DNA from: an uncultured Bacteroidales bacterium | GTDB lineage: Bacteria; Bacteroidota; Bacteroidia; Bacteroidales; WCHB1-69 | NCBI GenBank assembly: GCA_900317715.1 | Contig: ONHS01000016.1 | Location: forward strand, 1 to 53,504 | Length of the DNA stretch: 53,504 bases | Direction of reading: 5' to 3' | Shown: piece after piece, positions 25,753-35,484 of the stretch | How positions within the stretch are numbered: position 1 is the first letter of the stretch | Layout of the letters: every line of letters begins with the position of its first letter | Program-made: the position numbers and the translations under genes | The notes under the pieces: model-generated | Told to the model about the DNA's origin: nothing | The model's database searches: none | Seen by the model: the letters and a program-made list of their open reading frames with translations, nothing else

Positions 25753-27876
25753 ATGGAATCACAAGAACTTCTTCACCCGGAAAATTCTGAAATTCAGAAC
25801 AATGAGGTGAACCCTGCAGCTTCTCAAGAAGCTCAAACCGTTAATGAAAATGCAACTCCCGCATCCGCAGTGGAACCTGAAATCGCGGAACCCGCAGTGG
25901 AACCGCAACCCGAAACTTCCGCTGAGCAACCCCAGGAGATGCCTGAAACGCAACCGGAAGTGGCGGAACAACCCGCTCAAGAGCCTGTGGCTGAAGAACC
26001 CAAACAGGAAGAGCCGGCTCAACCCGAAGAGACCTTAGAGCAAGTGGAGGCTGAGTACGCGTCTTTCAACCTCGATCAGATTGTGGCTGAGCTGGAAAGA
26101 CTGGTTGCTGAACCCAACTTCAACCTTATCAAACAACGTGTGGGCGTATTACGTGCTAAGGCGTTGGAATTCTTGCGTGAACGCAGACGTGCTCGTCAGG
26201 CGGAATTCGAGGCTGCCAAAGCTGCCGCTGAGGCTGCTGCTGCCGAGAACACCGAGGAAGGTCAACCCGCTCCCGAAGTGCCTGAATTCCACAATGAACC
26301 CGATGAGCTGGAAACTCGTTTCAATGCCGCTTTCCAAACCTACAAGGACAACAAAGCTGCCTTCATCGAAAATCTTGAGCAACAGAAACTTAAGAATCTG
26401 GATCTGAAGAACGCCATCATCGAGAACTTGAAATCCCTTCTTGACACCGAGACCAACCTTAAAGTCTTGAACGACAAGGTGAAAGAGTTCCAAGAACAAT
26501 GGAAGGCCATCGGCCCCGTTCCGCAATCCGAATCCACCAACCTTTGGCAAAATTACCATTTCTATATAGAGAAATTCTTCGACTTCGTCCGCATGAACCG
26601 CGAAATGCGTATGCTCGACTATAAGAAGAACCTCGAAAGCAAACTTCAACTTTGCGAAAAGGCTGAATCTTTGCTGTTGAATGATTCCATCAACCAATCA
26701 TTCAACGAATTACAAGAACTCCACCGTCAGTGGAAGGAAATCGGACCCGTTCCGGATGATAAAAAAGAGGAAATCTGGGAACGCTTCAAAACCGCTTCCG
26801 ACCAAATCAATCAACGCCGCAGAGAACATTACGACAAGATGTTCGCTGAAGAGCAAAACAACTACAATGCAAAGGTTGTTTTGTGTGAGCAGGCAGAGGA
26901 GATGGTGGCAAAACCGATTGAGCAAGTCTCCGAATATAACGAAGTTAGTGATAAACTGACCGAGCTGTTCAACCTCTGGAAAACGTTGGGACCCGCTCCT
27001 GCCAAACTGAACGACGAGATTTGGATGCGCTTCAAATCCACGCTCGACAAGTTCTTCCAACAGAAGAAAGAGCACTTCCAGCAGATTAAGGACGTGCAGA
27101 TGCAGAACTACAACCAGAAGCTGAATTTGGCTATCCAGGCTGAGGGCATTGCAGATCGTACAGACTGGAAACAAGCTACCGATGAGATTCTTGCGCTGCA
27201 AACCGAATGGAAGAGCATTGGCGCAACCCCGCGTAAATACTCTGACCAAGTGTGGAAACGTTTCCGTGCTGCTTGCGACAAGTTCTTCGAAGCGAAAGCC
27301 AAGTTCTTCAGCAATGTGCAAGGCGAGGAGAGCGAAAACCTCCAGAAGAAAGAGGAACTCATCCAGAAGATTCTGGGCTATGAGTTCGGCGAGGATCGCA
27401 ATGCTAACCTCGATGCGATGAAGGCTTATCAGAAAGAATGGCTGGAGATCGGTTTCGTGCCGCGCAGCGAAAAAGACCGTATCTACACAGAGTATCGCAA
27501 CGCCATCAACAAGCGTTTTGCGGAACTCAAGGTGAGCGCTGACGACGTTCGTCAAAACCGCTACCAGTCGCGCATTAACGACATCATGCGCAACCCGAAC
27601 GCAGACAAGCTCATTGACAAGGAGAAGAACTTCCTGACCACGAAGCTGGCTCGTTTGAAAGACGACATCGTGCTGTGGGAGAATAACTTAGGCTTCTTCT
27701 CTAATTCCAAAAACGCTGAAATCCTTACCGCTGAATTCCGTAAGAAAATCGAGTTCGCGAAGAAGGAAGTTGCTGAGCTGGAATACAAGATTAAGATGAT
27801 GAACAATCCGAAGGCTGCCGAGCAAACCGAAACTCCCGCCGCAGAGACGGAAGCTCCGGCTGAGACGGAAGCCTAA
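25753..27876 (+). CDS. DUF349 repeat protein
   Basis: A 707-residue cytoplasmic protein. The first ~100 residues are low-complexity, rich in Glu, Pro, Gln and Ala. Then come five helical DUF349 repeats of about 70-75 residues, each with a W-K-x-[IL]-G-x-[AV]-P-like core (QWKAIGPVPQ, QWKEIGPVPD, LWKTLGPAPA, EWKSIGATPR, EWLEIGFVPR). A coiled coil closes the protein (about 620-680), followed by an acidic TETPAAETEAPAE tail. The family is widespread in Bacteroidota; its function is not established to my knowledge. Confidence 0.92.
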   Translation: MESQELLHPENSEIQNNEVNPAASQEAQTVNENATPASAVEPEIAEPAVEPQPETSAEQPQEMPETQPEVAEQPAQEPVAEEPKQEEPAQPEETLEQVEAEYASFNLDQIVAELERLVAEPNFNLIKQRVGVLRAKALEFLRERRRARQAEFEAAKAAAEAAAAENTEEGQPAPEVPEFHNEPDELETRFNAAFQTYKDNKAAFIENLEQQKLKNLDLKNAIIENLKSLLDTETNLKVLNDKVKEFQEQWKAIGPVPQSESTNLWQNYHFYIEKFFDFVRMNREMRMLDYKKNLESKLQLCEKAESLLLNDSINQSFNELQELHRQWKEIGPVPDDKKEEIWERFKTASDQINQRRREHYDKMFAEEQNNYNAKVVLCEQAEEMVAKPIEQVSEYNEVSDKLTELFNLWKTLGPAPAKLNDEIWMRFKSTLDKFFQQKKEHFQQIKDVQMQNYNQKLNLAIQAEGIADRTDWKQATDEILALQTEWKSIGATPRKYSDQVWKRFRAACDKFFEAKAKFFSNVQGEESENLQKKEELIQKILGYEFGEDRNANLDAMKAYQKEWLEIGFVPRSEKDRIYTEYRNAINKRFAELKVSADDVRQNRYQSRINDIMRNPNADKLIDKEKNFLTTKLARLKDDIVLWENNLGFFSNSKNAEILTAEFRKKIEFAKKEVAELEYKIKMMNNPKAAEQTETPAAETEAPAETEA

Positions 27877-27881
27877 TCGGC

Positions 27882-27972
27882 TTTTAGCTTTTAGCTTTTG
27901 GCTTTTGGCTTTTGGCAAACCAGCTAACAGCCAAAAGCTAATAGCCAAAAGCTAACGGCCAACAGCCAAAAT
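27882..27972 (+). repeat. Inverted pair of GCTTTTG and GCCAAAAGCTAA word arrays
   Basis: GCTTTTA/GCTTTTG heptamers follow the DUF349 stop. After AAACC come the reverse-complement words (AGCCAAAAGCTAATAGCC) leading to the next ATG. The halves could form a long imperfect hairpin. Confidence 0.8.
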
Positions 27973-27977
27973 ATTCA

Positions 27978-28451
27978 ATGTCTATGTCATTAACAAAGTC
28001 AATTCTAATCTTTTGTACATTTTTTATTGTTCCTGTTTTGTCTGCGGTTGCCCAAACGGACGCCGCAGATAAAATTTTAGGAACTTATTACATCTCGGAC
28101 GACACCTCGGATGAGGACTGTAAGGTTAAGATAACCAAAGATAAGTCAGGAACTTACAGTGGCCGGATTATCTGGGTGAAGAACCCTTATTTCAAGGATG
28201 GTACCCTGAAGCGGGACATCAAGAACCCGGATCCGGCGAAGCGAAACACTCCTGGCGACCAGATTCCGCTGGTGTTCCATTTCCGTTACGATGCGAAGAA
28301 AAACCAGTGGGTCGATGGTGAGATCTACGACCCGATACACGGCAAGATGTACAAGTGCAAGATGTGGTTCGAAGATGACAAAACCCTTCGTGTCCGCGGC
28401 TACATCGGCATCTCCGCCCTGGGAAGAACGATGACCTGGAAGAAACTTTGA
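27978..28451 (+). CDS. DUF2147 family exported protein
   Basis: A 157-residue exported protein: signal peptide (about 1-26, ending AVAQ), then a single DUF2147 domain with ILGTYYISDD at its start, GRIIWVKNPYFKDG in the middle and RVRGYIGISALGRTMTW at the end, as in the family. It probably lies in the periplasm; function unknown. Either ATG 27978 or the ATG two codons later could be used. The last codons and the TGA stop are the first unit of an ACTTTGA tandem repeat. Confidence 0.87.
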   Translation: MSMSLTKSILIFCTFFIVPVLSAVAQTDAADKILGTYYISDDTSDEDCKVKITKDKSGTYSGRIIWVKNPYFKDGTLKRDIKNPDPAKRNTPGDQIPLVFHFRYDAKKNQWVDGEIYDPIHGKMYKCKMWFEDDKTLRVRGYIGISALGRTMTWKKL

Positions 28452-28539
28452 ACTTTGAACTTTGAACTTTGAACTGTAAACCGTAAACCATAAACCATAA
28501 ACTCTAAGCTTCAATAACCAATAACCTATAACCATTACA
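28443..28539 (+). repeat. Tandem-word block (ACTTTGA, GTAAACC, ATAACC)
   Basis: ACTTTGA units start in the preceding stop codon, followed by TGTAAACCGTAAACC words, then CAATAACCAATAACC and CTATAACCATTAC just before the hslR ATG. The final segment recurs before the secreted protein gene at 40028-40054. Confidence 0.85.
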
Positions 28540-28920
28540 ATGGAAAAACTAAACGTGCGAATCGACAAATGGCTCTGGATGGTGCGGTTGTTCAAAACCC
28601 GCTCCATTGCTACAGAGGCGTGCAATGCCGGAAAGGTGAAACTCAATGGAGAGAATGTGAAGCCATCGCGCGATGTGCGTGTGGGCGAGGTCTATGAGGT
28701 ACACATCGGTTCGTTGCACAAGACCGTGGAGGTTGTGGGCGCACCCAAAAGCAGGGTAGGGGCTCCGCTAGTCCCGGACTACTGCACCGACCTCACTCCG
28801 CAAAGCGAGTACGATCGCATGAAAACCCTCAAAACCCAGGAATTTCGTCCCCACGGCCTCGGTCGCCCCACCAAACGCGAACGCCGCCAACTGGACTTTA
28901 TTAAGGAGAACTATTTTGAG

Positions 28921-28932
<12 letters not shown>
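28540..28932 (+). CDS. hslR: S4-domain RNA-binding protein, Hsp15 type
   Basis: A 130-residue cytoplasmic protein with an N-terminal S4 RNA-binding domain (NVRIDKWLWMVRLFKTRSIA, then CNAGKVKLNGENVKPSRDV) and a basic C-terminal tail (RPTKRERRQLDF). Hsp15 family members bind 50S subunits carrying stalled nascent chains and help recycle them. The length fits. The last codons (EDEE-stop, GATGAAGAATGA) run into an AAGAATG tandem repeat, which starts at the stop. Confidence 0.87.
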
Positions 28933-29180
<248 letters not shown>

Positions 29181-29185
29181 CCCAA

Positions 29186-29890
29186 ATGTACATTATCCTA
29201 ATCGCCTCCCTGCTTCCTGTTGTCCTGCTGATGGCGTATATTTACAAGCGGGACACTTTTCAAAAAGAACCGTGGCCGTTGCTGATGAAAGCTTTCGGTT
29301 TCGGCATTTTGTCTGCGGTGCTCGATATTTTTGTAGCTGGTTTTCTTCAGCGTGTCGTGCCTCATCCGGTCAGCACGCCGTTGAACGATGCGTTTTATGA
29401 GGCTTTCGTGTGCGCCGCAGGACCTGAGGAGTTCTGTAAGTTGCTGATGCTATACCTTTGCATCTGGAAGAACCCGCATTTCGACGAATATTACGATGGC
29501 TTGGAGTATGCGGCATTTGTGGGATTAGGCTTCGCTGGCTTTGAGAACGTGCTTTACATCATGCAAGGCGGTTTGGGACTGGCGGTTGGACGCGGTCTGT
29601 TTGCTGTGCCCGCTCACTTCTTCTTCGCTATCTTCATGGGCTTTTGCTTCTCGATGGCGCGTTTTCATTATCAAAAACGCAGGCTGTTCCTTACATTGGC
29701 CTACATCATCCCCGTTATCTTGCATGGAACCTACGATTTCCTGCTGATGTACATGAATAATCTTAACGGCACGGATGCAGAGCGGGAAGTAGATCCGATG
29801 GCGGGTACGTTGTACACGGTATTCCTCATCTTTTTCTTCTTTGTGTGGCGTTTCACGGTGAAGCGCGTGAACAAGATGTCAGGACAGTAG
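29186..29890 (+). CDS. PrsW-family intramembrane metalloprotease
   Basis: A 234-residue integral membrane protein with about seven helices. It has the PrsW signatures: a Glu-Glu pair in GPEEFCK (about residue 78), EYAAFVGLGFAGFENVLY with a conserved Glu, a His in FAVPAHFFFAIFMG and HGTYDF. PrsW of Bacillus cleaves an anti-sigma factor at site 1. The substrate here is unknown, and no sigma/anti-sigma pair is adjacent. Confidence 0.88.
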   Translation: MYIILIASLLPVVLLMAYIYKRDTFQKEPWPLLMKAFGFGILSAVLDIFVAGFLQRVVPHPVSTPLNDAFYEAFVCAAGPEEFCKLLMLYLCIWKNPHFDEYYDGLEYAAFVGLGFAGFENVLYIMQGGLGLAVGRGLFAVPAHFFFAIFMGFCFSMARFHYQKRRLFLTLAYIIPVILHGTYDFLLMYMNNLNGTDAEREVDPMAGTLYTVFLIFFFFVWRFTVKRVNKMSGQ

Positions 29891-29954
29891 TGACGCAGCC
29901 GTCCATGTTTTTATCATAAATCCAAAAGAAAAATTAACCATTACCATCAATATT

Positions 29955-31043
29955 ATGTATTTGAACGAGAATTTAAAGAAACATTACACAAAAGATAGTG
30001 CAAGTGCCATCGAGGCGCAACGTTTGGCACAGATCTATGCATTCGGGCCGGTGATGTTCCAGGTGGCGCGGATCATGGTGAAATGGGGCATCTTTGAGAT
30101 GCTGAACGATACCTCTGCCACGGCCGAGGAGATTGCCGAGAAGGCCGGCATTTCAGTGTATGCCGCCAAGTGCTTGTTGGAATCCTCGTTGACGATGCGC
30201 ACGGTGACGGTCGATACGAAAACCGGCAAATATTCGCTTGCCAAAGCCGGCTGGTTTTTGGTGAACGATGAATCGACCCGCGTGAACATGGACTTTAACT
30301 ATGATGTTAACTATCAGGGACTCTTCTATTTAGAAGAAGCCTTGAAAGAAGGAAAACCTGCTGGACTGAAGTGCTTGGGCGACTGGCCGACGGTGTATGA
30401 GGGACTCTCGCAGCTGCCCCAGATGGCCAGCAGAAGTTGGTTCGCATTCGACCATTTTTACAGTGACGGTTCCTTTGAACAGGCGTTGCAGCTCGTCTTT
30501 TCGCGCCCGACCCGCAGACTTATGGATGTGGGTGGTAACACGGGACGTTGGGCGATGCAGTGCGTGAACTATAATCCCGATGTGGAGGTTACCATTGTGG
30601 ATTTGCCTCAACAGTTGGGTCTGATGCGGGAGCAAACCGCCGGACAACCGGGTGCCGAACGTATTCATGGCTATGCCGCCAACATGCTGGATGACAACTG
30701 CAAACTGCCCTCCGACCAAACGTTTGATGCCATCTGGATGAGCCAGTTCCTCGACTGTTTCGGTGAGAAAGAGATTGTCAGCATCCTGCGTCGCGCTGCC
30801 GAGGTGATGACCCCGGATACGCGCCTCTACATCATGGAGACGTTGTGGGATCGCCAACGCTTCGACACCGCCGCCTTCTGTCTCACTCAAATCAGCCTCT
30901 ATTTCACCGCCATCGCCAACGGTACCAGCAAGATGTACCATTCCGATGACCTCGTTCGCTTGATTAACGAAGCTGGTTTACAAGTGGAGAGCATCCACGA
31001 TTTCCTGGGTTTGGGACATTCCGTTTTGGTTGTCAAGGCTTAG
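29955..31043 (+). CDS. SAM-dependent O-methyltransferase-like protein
   Basis: A 362-residue protein with the plan of plant-type O-methyltransferases (PF00891). The helical dimerisation/winged-helix N-terminus (about 20-110, AEEIAEKAGISVYAAKCLLES) is followed by a Rossmann domain with SAM motif I MDVGGNTGRWA (about 193-203) and VTIVDLPQQ. A catalytic His is not obvious: DCFGEKE stands where HxxxDE-type motifs usually lie, so another chemistry is possible. The gene stands alone. Substrate unknown. The stop codon joins a GTAGAG palindrome (31043-31070). Confidence 0.8.
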   Translation: MYLNENLKKHYTKDSASAIEAQRLAQIYAFGPVMFQVARIMVKWGIFEMLNDTSATAEEIAEKAGISVYAAKCLLESSLTMRTVTVDTKTGKYSLAKAGWFLVNDESTRVNMDFNYDVNYQGLFYLEEALKEGKPAGLKCLGDWPTVYEGLSQLPQMASRSWFAFDHFYSDGSFEQALQLVFSRPTRRLMDVGGNTGRWAMQCVNYNPDVEVTIVDLPQQLGLMREQTAGQPGAERIHGYAANMLDDNCKLPSDQTFDAIWMSQFLDCFGEKEIVSILRRAAEVMTPDTRLYIMETLWDRQRFDTAAFCLTQISLYFTAIANGTSKMYHSDDLVRLINEAGLQVESIHDFLGLGHSVLVVKA

Positions 31044-31070
31044 TAGAGGCGCAGTGCGCAGTGCTCCTGC
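31043..31070. repeat. Degenerate GTAGAG-type palindrome
   Basis: A 28-base element beginning GTAGAGGCGCAG at the stop codon. It matches the palindrome at 37150-37177 in 21 of 28 positions and is probably a decayed member of the same dispersed family (see also 52665-52692). Confidence 0.5.
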
Positions 31071-31106
31071 GGAAATTTTTATATCACGCTGTATTCGTAT
31101 TTTACG

Positions 31107-31114
31107 TATATTTG
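31107..31114 (+). promoter_or_regulatory. -7 promoter box (TATATTTG) for the glycogen fusion gene
   Basis: TATATTTGCAC, 41 bases before ATG 31156. Confidence 0.65.
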
Positions 31115-31155
31115 CACTTTTATTGCTAAAAGTGTTAATATAACGATAAGTATAT

Positions 31156-34100
31156 ATGAATCAGAGACATAGCGATTATCTTTTCGAGACTTCGTGGGAG
31201 ATTTGTAACAAAGTGGGCGGTATCTATACGGTCTTGTCCACCAAAGCGGCCACTGTAGTCAACAGTTACCAAGACCGTTACATCTGCATCGGTCCTGACA
31301 TTTCCAAAGAATACAATGACGATTTTGTAGAGGATACTGCATTGTTCAAGAATTGGCGTGAAGTTGTGGCTCGCGACGGTCTGAAGGTGCGTATCGGCAG
31401 ATGGCAGATTGTGGGTTCTCCGATTGTCTTTTTGGTCGATTTTACCAACTTTTTTGAGAAAAAGAATGAGATTCTGACCAAATTCTGGCTGCACTACAAG
31501 CTGGATTCCATCTCCGGGCAGTGGGATTACATCGAACCCGCGCTTTTTGGTTATGCTGCAGGTCGCGTGATTGAGAGTTTTTACAATTTCTATTGCGACT
31601 CAATGGATAAGATTGTGGCGCATTTCCACGAGTGGATGACAGGTACGGGCATTCTTTATCTGGAATCTGTGGCACCGCAAATCGCTACTGTTTTCACGAC
31701 TCATGCCACTGTTTTGGGTCGTTGCATTGCTGGCAATGGTCTGCCGTTATACGCTGACACCAAGCAATATAACCCCGTTGATACGGCTGCACGTTTCGGG
31801 GTGCAATCTAAATATTCCCTGGAGTCTCTTTCCGCCAAAGTTGCTGATGCCTACACCACAGTGAGTGAGATTACCAACCGTGAGTGTGATGCCTTTTTCG
31901 AGAAACCTGCTGATGTGATTACGATCAACGGTTTTGAGAACGCCTTCGTCCCGCAGGGCGAGGAGTACGACCGTAAGCGCAAAATCGCTCGCGAGAAGTT
32001 GCTGCAGGTGGCTTCCACGCTCACGCAGACGCAAATCTCCGACGATGCTCTGTTGGTCATCAATAGCGGTCGCTATGAGTTTAAGAACAAGGGTATCGAT
32101 GTGTTTATCAAGAGTTTGGCGAAAGTTGTGGAGGCTAACCCTAGCCGTCCTGTCGTGGCGTTCATCACGGTGCCTGCGGGCCAGAGCGGTCGCAACGAAG
32201 AGATAGCCGCACAGATGACCCAGCCTGTGAGCGGTGTGCCGATGAGCGACCGTTTTGTGACGCATGTGCTGCACGATCCGTATCATGATCCGATTCTCAA
32301 TGAATTGAACAACAATGGTTTGCACAATGCCGCAGACCAGAATGTGAAGATTGTCTTTGCACCGGTCTATTTGGACGGCGAGGACGGCATCTTCAACCTG
32401 AAATATTACGATTTGCTGATTGGTTTCGACCTCTCCGTGTTCCCATCTTATTATGAACCATGGGGTTACACTCCGTTGGAGAGCATCGCGTTCGGCATAC
32501 CGACCATTACCACCTCGTTGGCCGGTTTTGGCGCGTGGGTGAAGGAGCATTTTACTCAACAACAGAGTGTTAGCGTGATTGAGCGCACCGACTATAACGA
32601 TGACGAGGTGGTGAAGGCCATCGCCGATCAGATTCTGTTCTACCATAATTGCACTCCGCAAGCAATGGCTGAAATTCGCACCACGGCGGTCAGTATCGCT
32701 GAAAAGGCACTGTGGTCGTATCTCTTTGCTAATTACGAAGATACCTATGCCATTGCGCTGAATAAGAGTGCAGGCCGTTACGACCAATATCAGAACAAGA
32801 CTTCCAATGTGGGTCAGTTGGAGCAGGATTTGCAGGTGGAAAAACCTGTTTGGCATCGCGTTTCTGTGAAATCACAACTTCCTGAGGCATTGAGTCTTCT
32901 GGAAAAATTGTCTGAAAATTTGTGGTGGAGCTGGAATTTTGAGGCGCGTGAGCTTTTCGAAGAGATTGCCGGTCCTACGTTATGGAAGGCTTGTGAAGAG
33001 AACCCGATTCACGCCTTGCAGATGCTTCCATTGGAACGTTTGCAGAATTTTGCCCAGAATGAGGTGTATATCAGTAAGTTGCATGGGGTATATGACAAAT
33101 TCATGGCGTACATGAACGCGCCGCGCACCCGTGACGAAGATCGTATTGCCTACTTCAGTATGGAGTTCGGTATCAGCAACGAGCTGAAGATCTTCTCCGG
33201 CGGTCTCGGCATGTTGGCCGGCGACTACCTCAAGGAGGCCAGCGACTGCAATGTCAACATGCTCGGTGTGGGCTTGCTCTATCGTTATGGCTATTTCCAG
33301 CAACAGATTTCCGCTTATGGCGAACAGGTGAACCTTTACCCGCCGCAAAGCTACTCCAAGTTGCCCATCAAGCCATACAAGGATGAAAACGGCGATTGGA
33401 TCACCATCAGCGTGGCAATGCCCGGCCGCAACCTCTACGCACGTATCTGGCGTGTGGATGTGGGCCGCATCCCGTTGTATCTCCTTGATACGGATTTCGA
33501 TAAAAACTGGCAGGAAGATCGTGGCGTGACAGCCACGTTATATGGCGGCGATGTGGAAAACCGTCTCAAACAGGAGATTTTGCTCGGTATCGGCGGCGTG
33601 CGTATGCTGAAAACCATCGGTGAGAATCCGACGATTTTCCATCTCAATGAGGGTCATGCGGCTTTCCTGAATTTGGAGCGTATTTTGCAAGTGATGCAGA
33701 ACGAGCATGTGAACCGTCAGGTGGCAGTTGAGTTGGTGAAAGCCTCATCGCTTTATACCACGCACACGCCTGTGCCCGCCGGTCACGATGCTTTCACGGA
33801 AGATCTCATGCGTACCTATTTTGCCACTTACTCTCAGCAGTTTAACGTCAGTTGGGAAGCTTTCATGGGCTTCGGTCGCAAGCACGACACCAACACCTTC
33901 GATAAATTCTCGATGAGCATATTGGCGTGCCGTTTCTCTCAGGAGATCAACGGCGTGAGCCGTATCCATGGCCGCGTGTCGCAGGAGATGTTCGCGGATT
34001 TGTACGAGGGTCGTTTCGCCGAGGAGTCGCACATCGGTTATGTGACCAATGGCGTTCATTACCCGACGTGGGCACACAAGAAATGGCAGATGCTGCACCG

Positions 34101-35385
34101 TGATGTTTTTGGCGACGAGTTCTTTGAAGATTGTTCCAATCCGCTGATTTGGAGCAAGATCAATGCCGTCCCCGATGCGAGAATCTGGCGGCTCAAACAG
34201 GAGCTGCGCGAGGAGATGTTCACCGCCATCAAGGATCTGTTGGCCGATCAGATGCGCACCCGCAATGAATCGCCGTCGCTCATCGACGCTACCCTCAGGG
34301 CATTGCGCAGCGACGTGCTGACCATCGGTTTCGCCCGCCGTTTCGCCACCTACAAACGCGCTTATCTGCTTTTCATGAACGAAGAGAAACTCAAAGCGTT
34401 GCTTAATAATCCTGAGAAACCTGTGCAATTCATCTTCGCCGGTAAGGCGCACCCGCACGATAAGGCCGGTCAGGATTTAATTAAGCGTATTATCGAGCTG
34501 AGCCGCAAACCCGAATTCATCGGCAAAATTGTCTTCGTGGAAAACTACAACATGATTCTGGCCAAGAAGTTAGTCTCGGGTTGCGACGTGTGGATGAACA
34601 CTCCGACCCGCCCCTTGGAGGCTTCCGGCACCAGCGGCGAAAAAGCTGTGATGAACGGCGTGCTGAACCTCAGTGTGCTTGATGGCTGGTGGGCAGAAGG
34701 TTACGTCCCTGGCGCAGGTTGGGCATTGAAGGAGGAAATCACTTACCAAGATAATCGTCTGCAGGACGAATTGGATGCTGAAACCCTCTATAACATTATC
34801 AATGAGTATATTACCAAGGCATTCTACACTCGCGATGACCATGATATTCCTACTGAATGGGTGCAGATGATGAAGAAGTGCTTCTCGACGATCTCCCCGC
34901 ATTTCACCATGAAACGCCAGTTGGACGACTATTATCGCAAATTCTACCGCAAATTGATGAATAGGTATCATCGTTTGCATCAAAATGATAACGAAAACGT
35001 GAGAGTTCTGCTCAAATGGCGTGAAAATGTGCTGTCAGGTTGGAACGATATCCAGTTCGTGGAAGCACAGTATCCGAAAACCCCAAAGAACATCTATTGC
35101 GTAGGCGACAGAATACAATGCCAGTTGGATATTCGTCTCGGCTCTTTGCGTCCCAAGGATGTGAAGATTGAGATGGTCTTTGTCACCGCCGAGGATCACG
35201 ACAAGAAGCCCAAGTTGGAGTACAAAGTGCCTTTCCTTTTCGAGGTGGAGCGCAACGGCGTTTGCACCTTCAAATGCGAGGAGCTTGCAAGCCACATCGG
35301 CGTTTGGGACTGCGCTATCCGCGTGATTCCCAACCATGACTTGCTCCCGCACGATCAGGATTTCAATATCGTGAGATGGATCTAG
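31156..35385 (+). CDS. Glycogen synthase (GT3)-alpha-glucan phosphorylase (GT35) fusion
   Basis: A 1409-residue cytoplasmic fusion. The N-terminal part (about 1-545) is a GT3 glycogen synthase of eukaryotic GYS type: FETSWEICNKVGGIYTVLSTKA, AHFHEWMTG, TTHATVLGR, and the C-terminal site PSYYEPWGYTPLESIAFGIPTITT. After a linker, about 575-1400 is a GT35 phosphorylase: IAYFSMEFGISNELKIFSGGLG, NEGHAAFL, GYVTNGVH and EASGTSGEKAVMNG with the pyridoxal-phosphate lysine Lys1163, followed by LDGWWAEG. Elongation and phosphorolysis of alpha-1,4-glucan are thus joined in one chain. Such fusions are known in Bacteroidota, but how the opposing activities are controlled is unclear. The stop TAG opens a GTTAGTA repeat. 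Confidence 0.9.
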   Translation: MNQRHSDYLFETSWEICNKVGGIYTVLSTKAATVVNSYQDRYICIGPDISKEYNDDFVEDTALFKNWREVVARDGLKVRIGRWQIVGSPIVFLVDFTNFFEKKNEILTKFWLHYKLDSISGQWDYIEPALFGYAAGRVIESFYNFYCDSMDKIVAHFHEWMTGTGILYLESVAPQIATVFTTHATVLGRCIAGNGLPLYADTKQYNPVDTAARFGVQSKYSLESLSAKVADAYTTVSEITNRECDAFFEKPADVITINGFENAFVPQGEEYDRKRKIAREKLLQVASTLTQTQISDDALLVINSGRYEFKNKGIDVFIKSLAKVVEANPSRPVVAFITVPAGQSGRNEEIAAQMTQPVSGVPMSDRFVTHVLHDPYHDPILNELNNNGLHNAADQNVKIVFAPVYLDGEDGIFNLKYYDLLIGFDLSVFPSYYEPWGYTPLESIAFGIPTITTSLAGFGAWVKEHFTQQQSVSVIERTDYNDDEVVKAIADQILFYHNCTPQAMAEIRTTAVSIAEKALWSYLFANYEDTYAIALNKSAGRYDQYQNKTSNVGQLEQDLQVEKPVWHRVSVKSQLPEALSLLEKLSENLWWSWNFEARELFEEIAGPTLWKACEENPIHALQMLPLERLQNFAQNEVYISKLHGVYDKFMAYMNAPRTRDEDRIAYFSMEFGISNELKIFSGGLGMLAGDYLKEASDCNVNMLGVGLLYRYGYFQQQISAYGEQVNLYPPQSYSKLPIKPYKDENGDWITISVAMPGRNLYARIWRVDVGRIPLYLLDTDFDKNWQEDRGVTATLYGGDVENRLKQEILLGIGGVRMLKTIGENPTIFHLNEGHAAFLNLERILQVMQNEHVNRQVAVELVKASSLYTTHTPVPAGHDAFTEDLMRTYFATYSQQFNVSWEAFMGFGRKHDTNTFDKFSMSILACRFSQEINGVSRIHGRVSQEMFADLYEGRFAEESHIGYVTNGVHYPTWAHKKWQMLHRDVFGDEFFEDCSNPLIWSKINAVPDARIWRLKQELREEMFTAIKDLLADQMRTRNESPSLIDATLRALRSDVLTIGFARRFATYKRAYLLFMNEEKLKALLNNPEKPVQFIFAGKAHPHDKAGQDLIKRIIELSRKPEFIGKIVFVENYNMILAKKLVSGCDVWMNTPTRPLEASGTSGEKAVMNGVLNLSVLDGWWAEGYVPGAGWALKEEITYQDNRLQDELDAETLYNIINEYITKAFYTRDDHDIPTEWVQMMKKCFSTISPHFTMKRQLDDYYRKFYRKLMNRYHRLHQNDNENVRVLLKWRENVLSGWNDIQFVEAQYPKTPKNIYCVGDRIQCQLDIRLGSLRPKDVKIEMVFVTAEDHDKKPKLEYKVPFLFEVERNGVCTFKCEELASHIGVWDCAIRVIPNHDLLPHDQDFNIVRWI

Positions 35386-35464
35386 TTAGTTAGTAGTTAG
35401 TAGTTAGTAGTTAGTAGTTAGTAGTTAGTAGTTAGCGGCTAGCTTTTGGCTTTTGGCTGTTGGC
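35383..35464 (+). repeat. GTTAGTA tandem array then GCTTTTGG words
   Basis: The fusion gene's TAG stop is the first TAG of TAGTTAGTTAGTAGTTAG; the array then continues with CTTTTGG words. These are the reverse complements of the AACTACT and CCAAAAG words found ahead of other genes. Confidence 0.85.
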
Positions 35465-35484
35465 AGTTTCTGTATTATTGAAAT

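Noticed and set aside
31043..31106. Possible insertion-sequence end at the methyltransferase stop
   Set aside because: Only a degenerate 28-base palindrome is present; there is no transposase and no clear target duplication.
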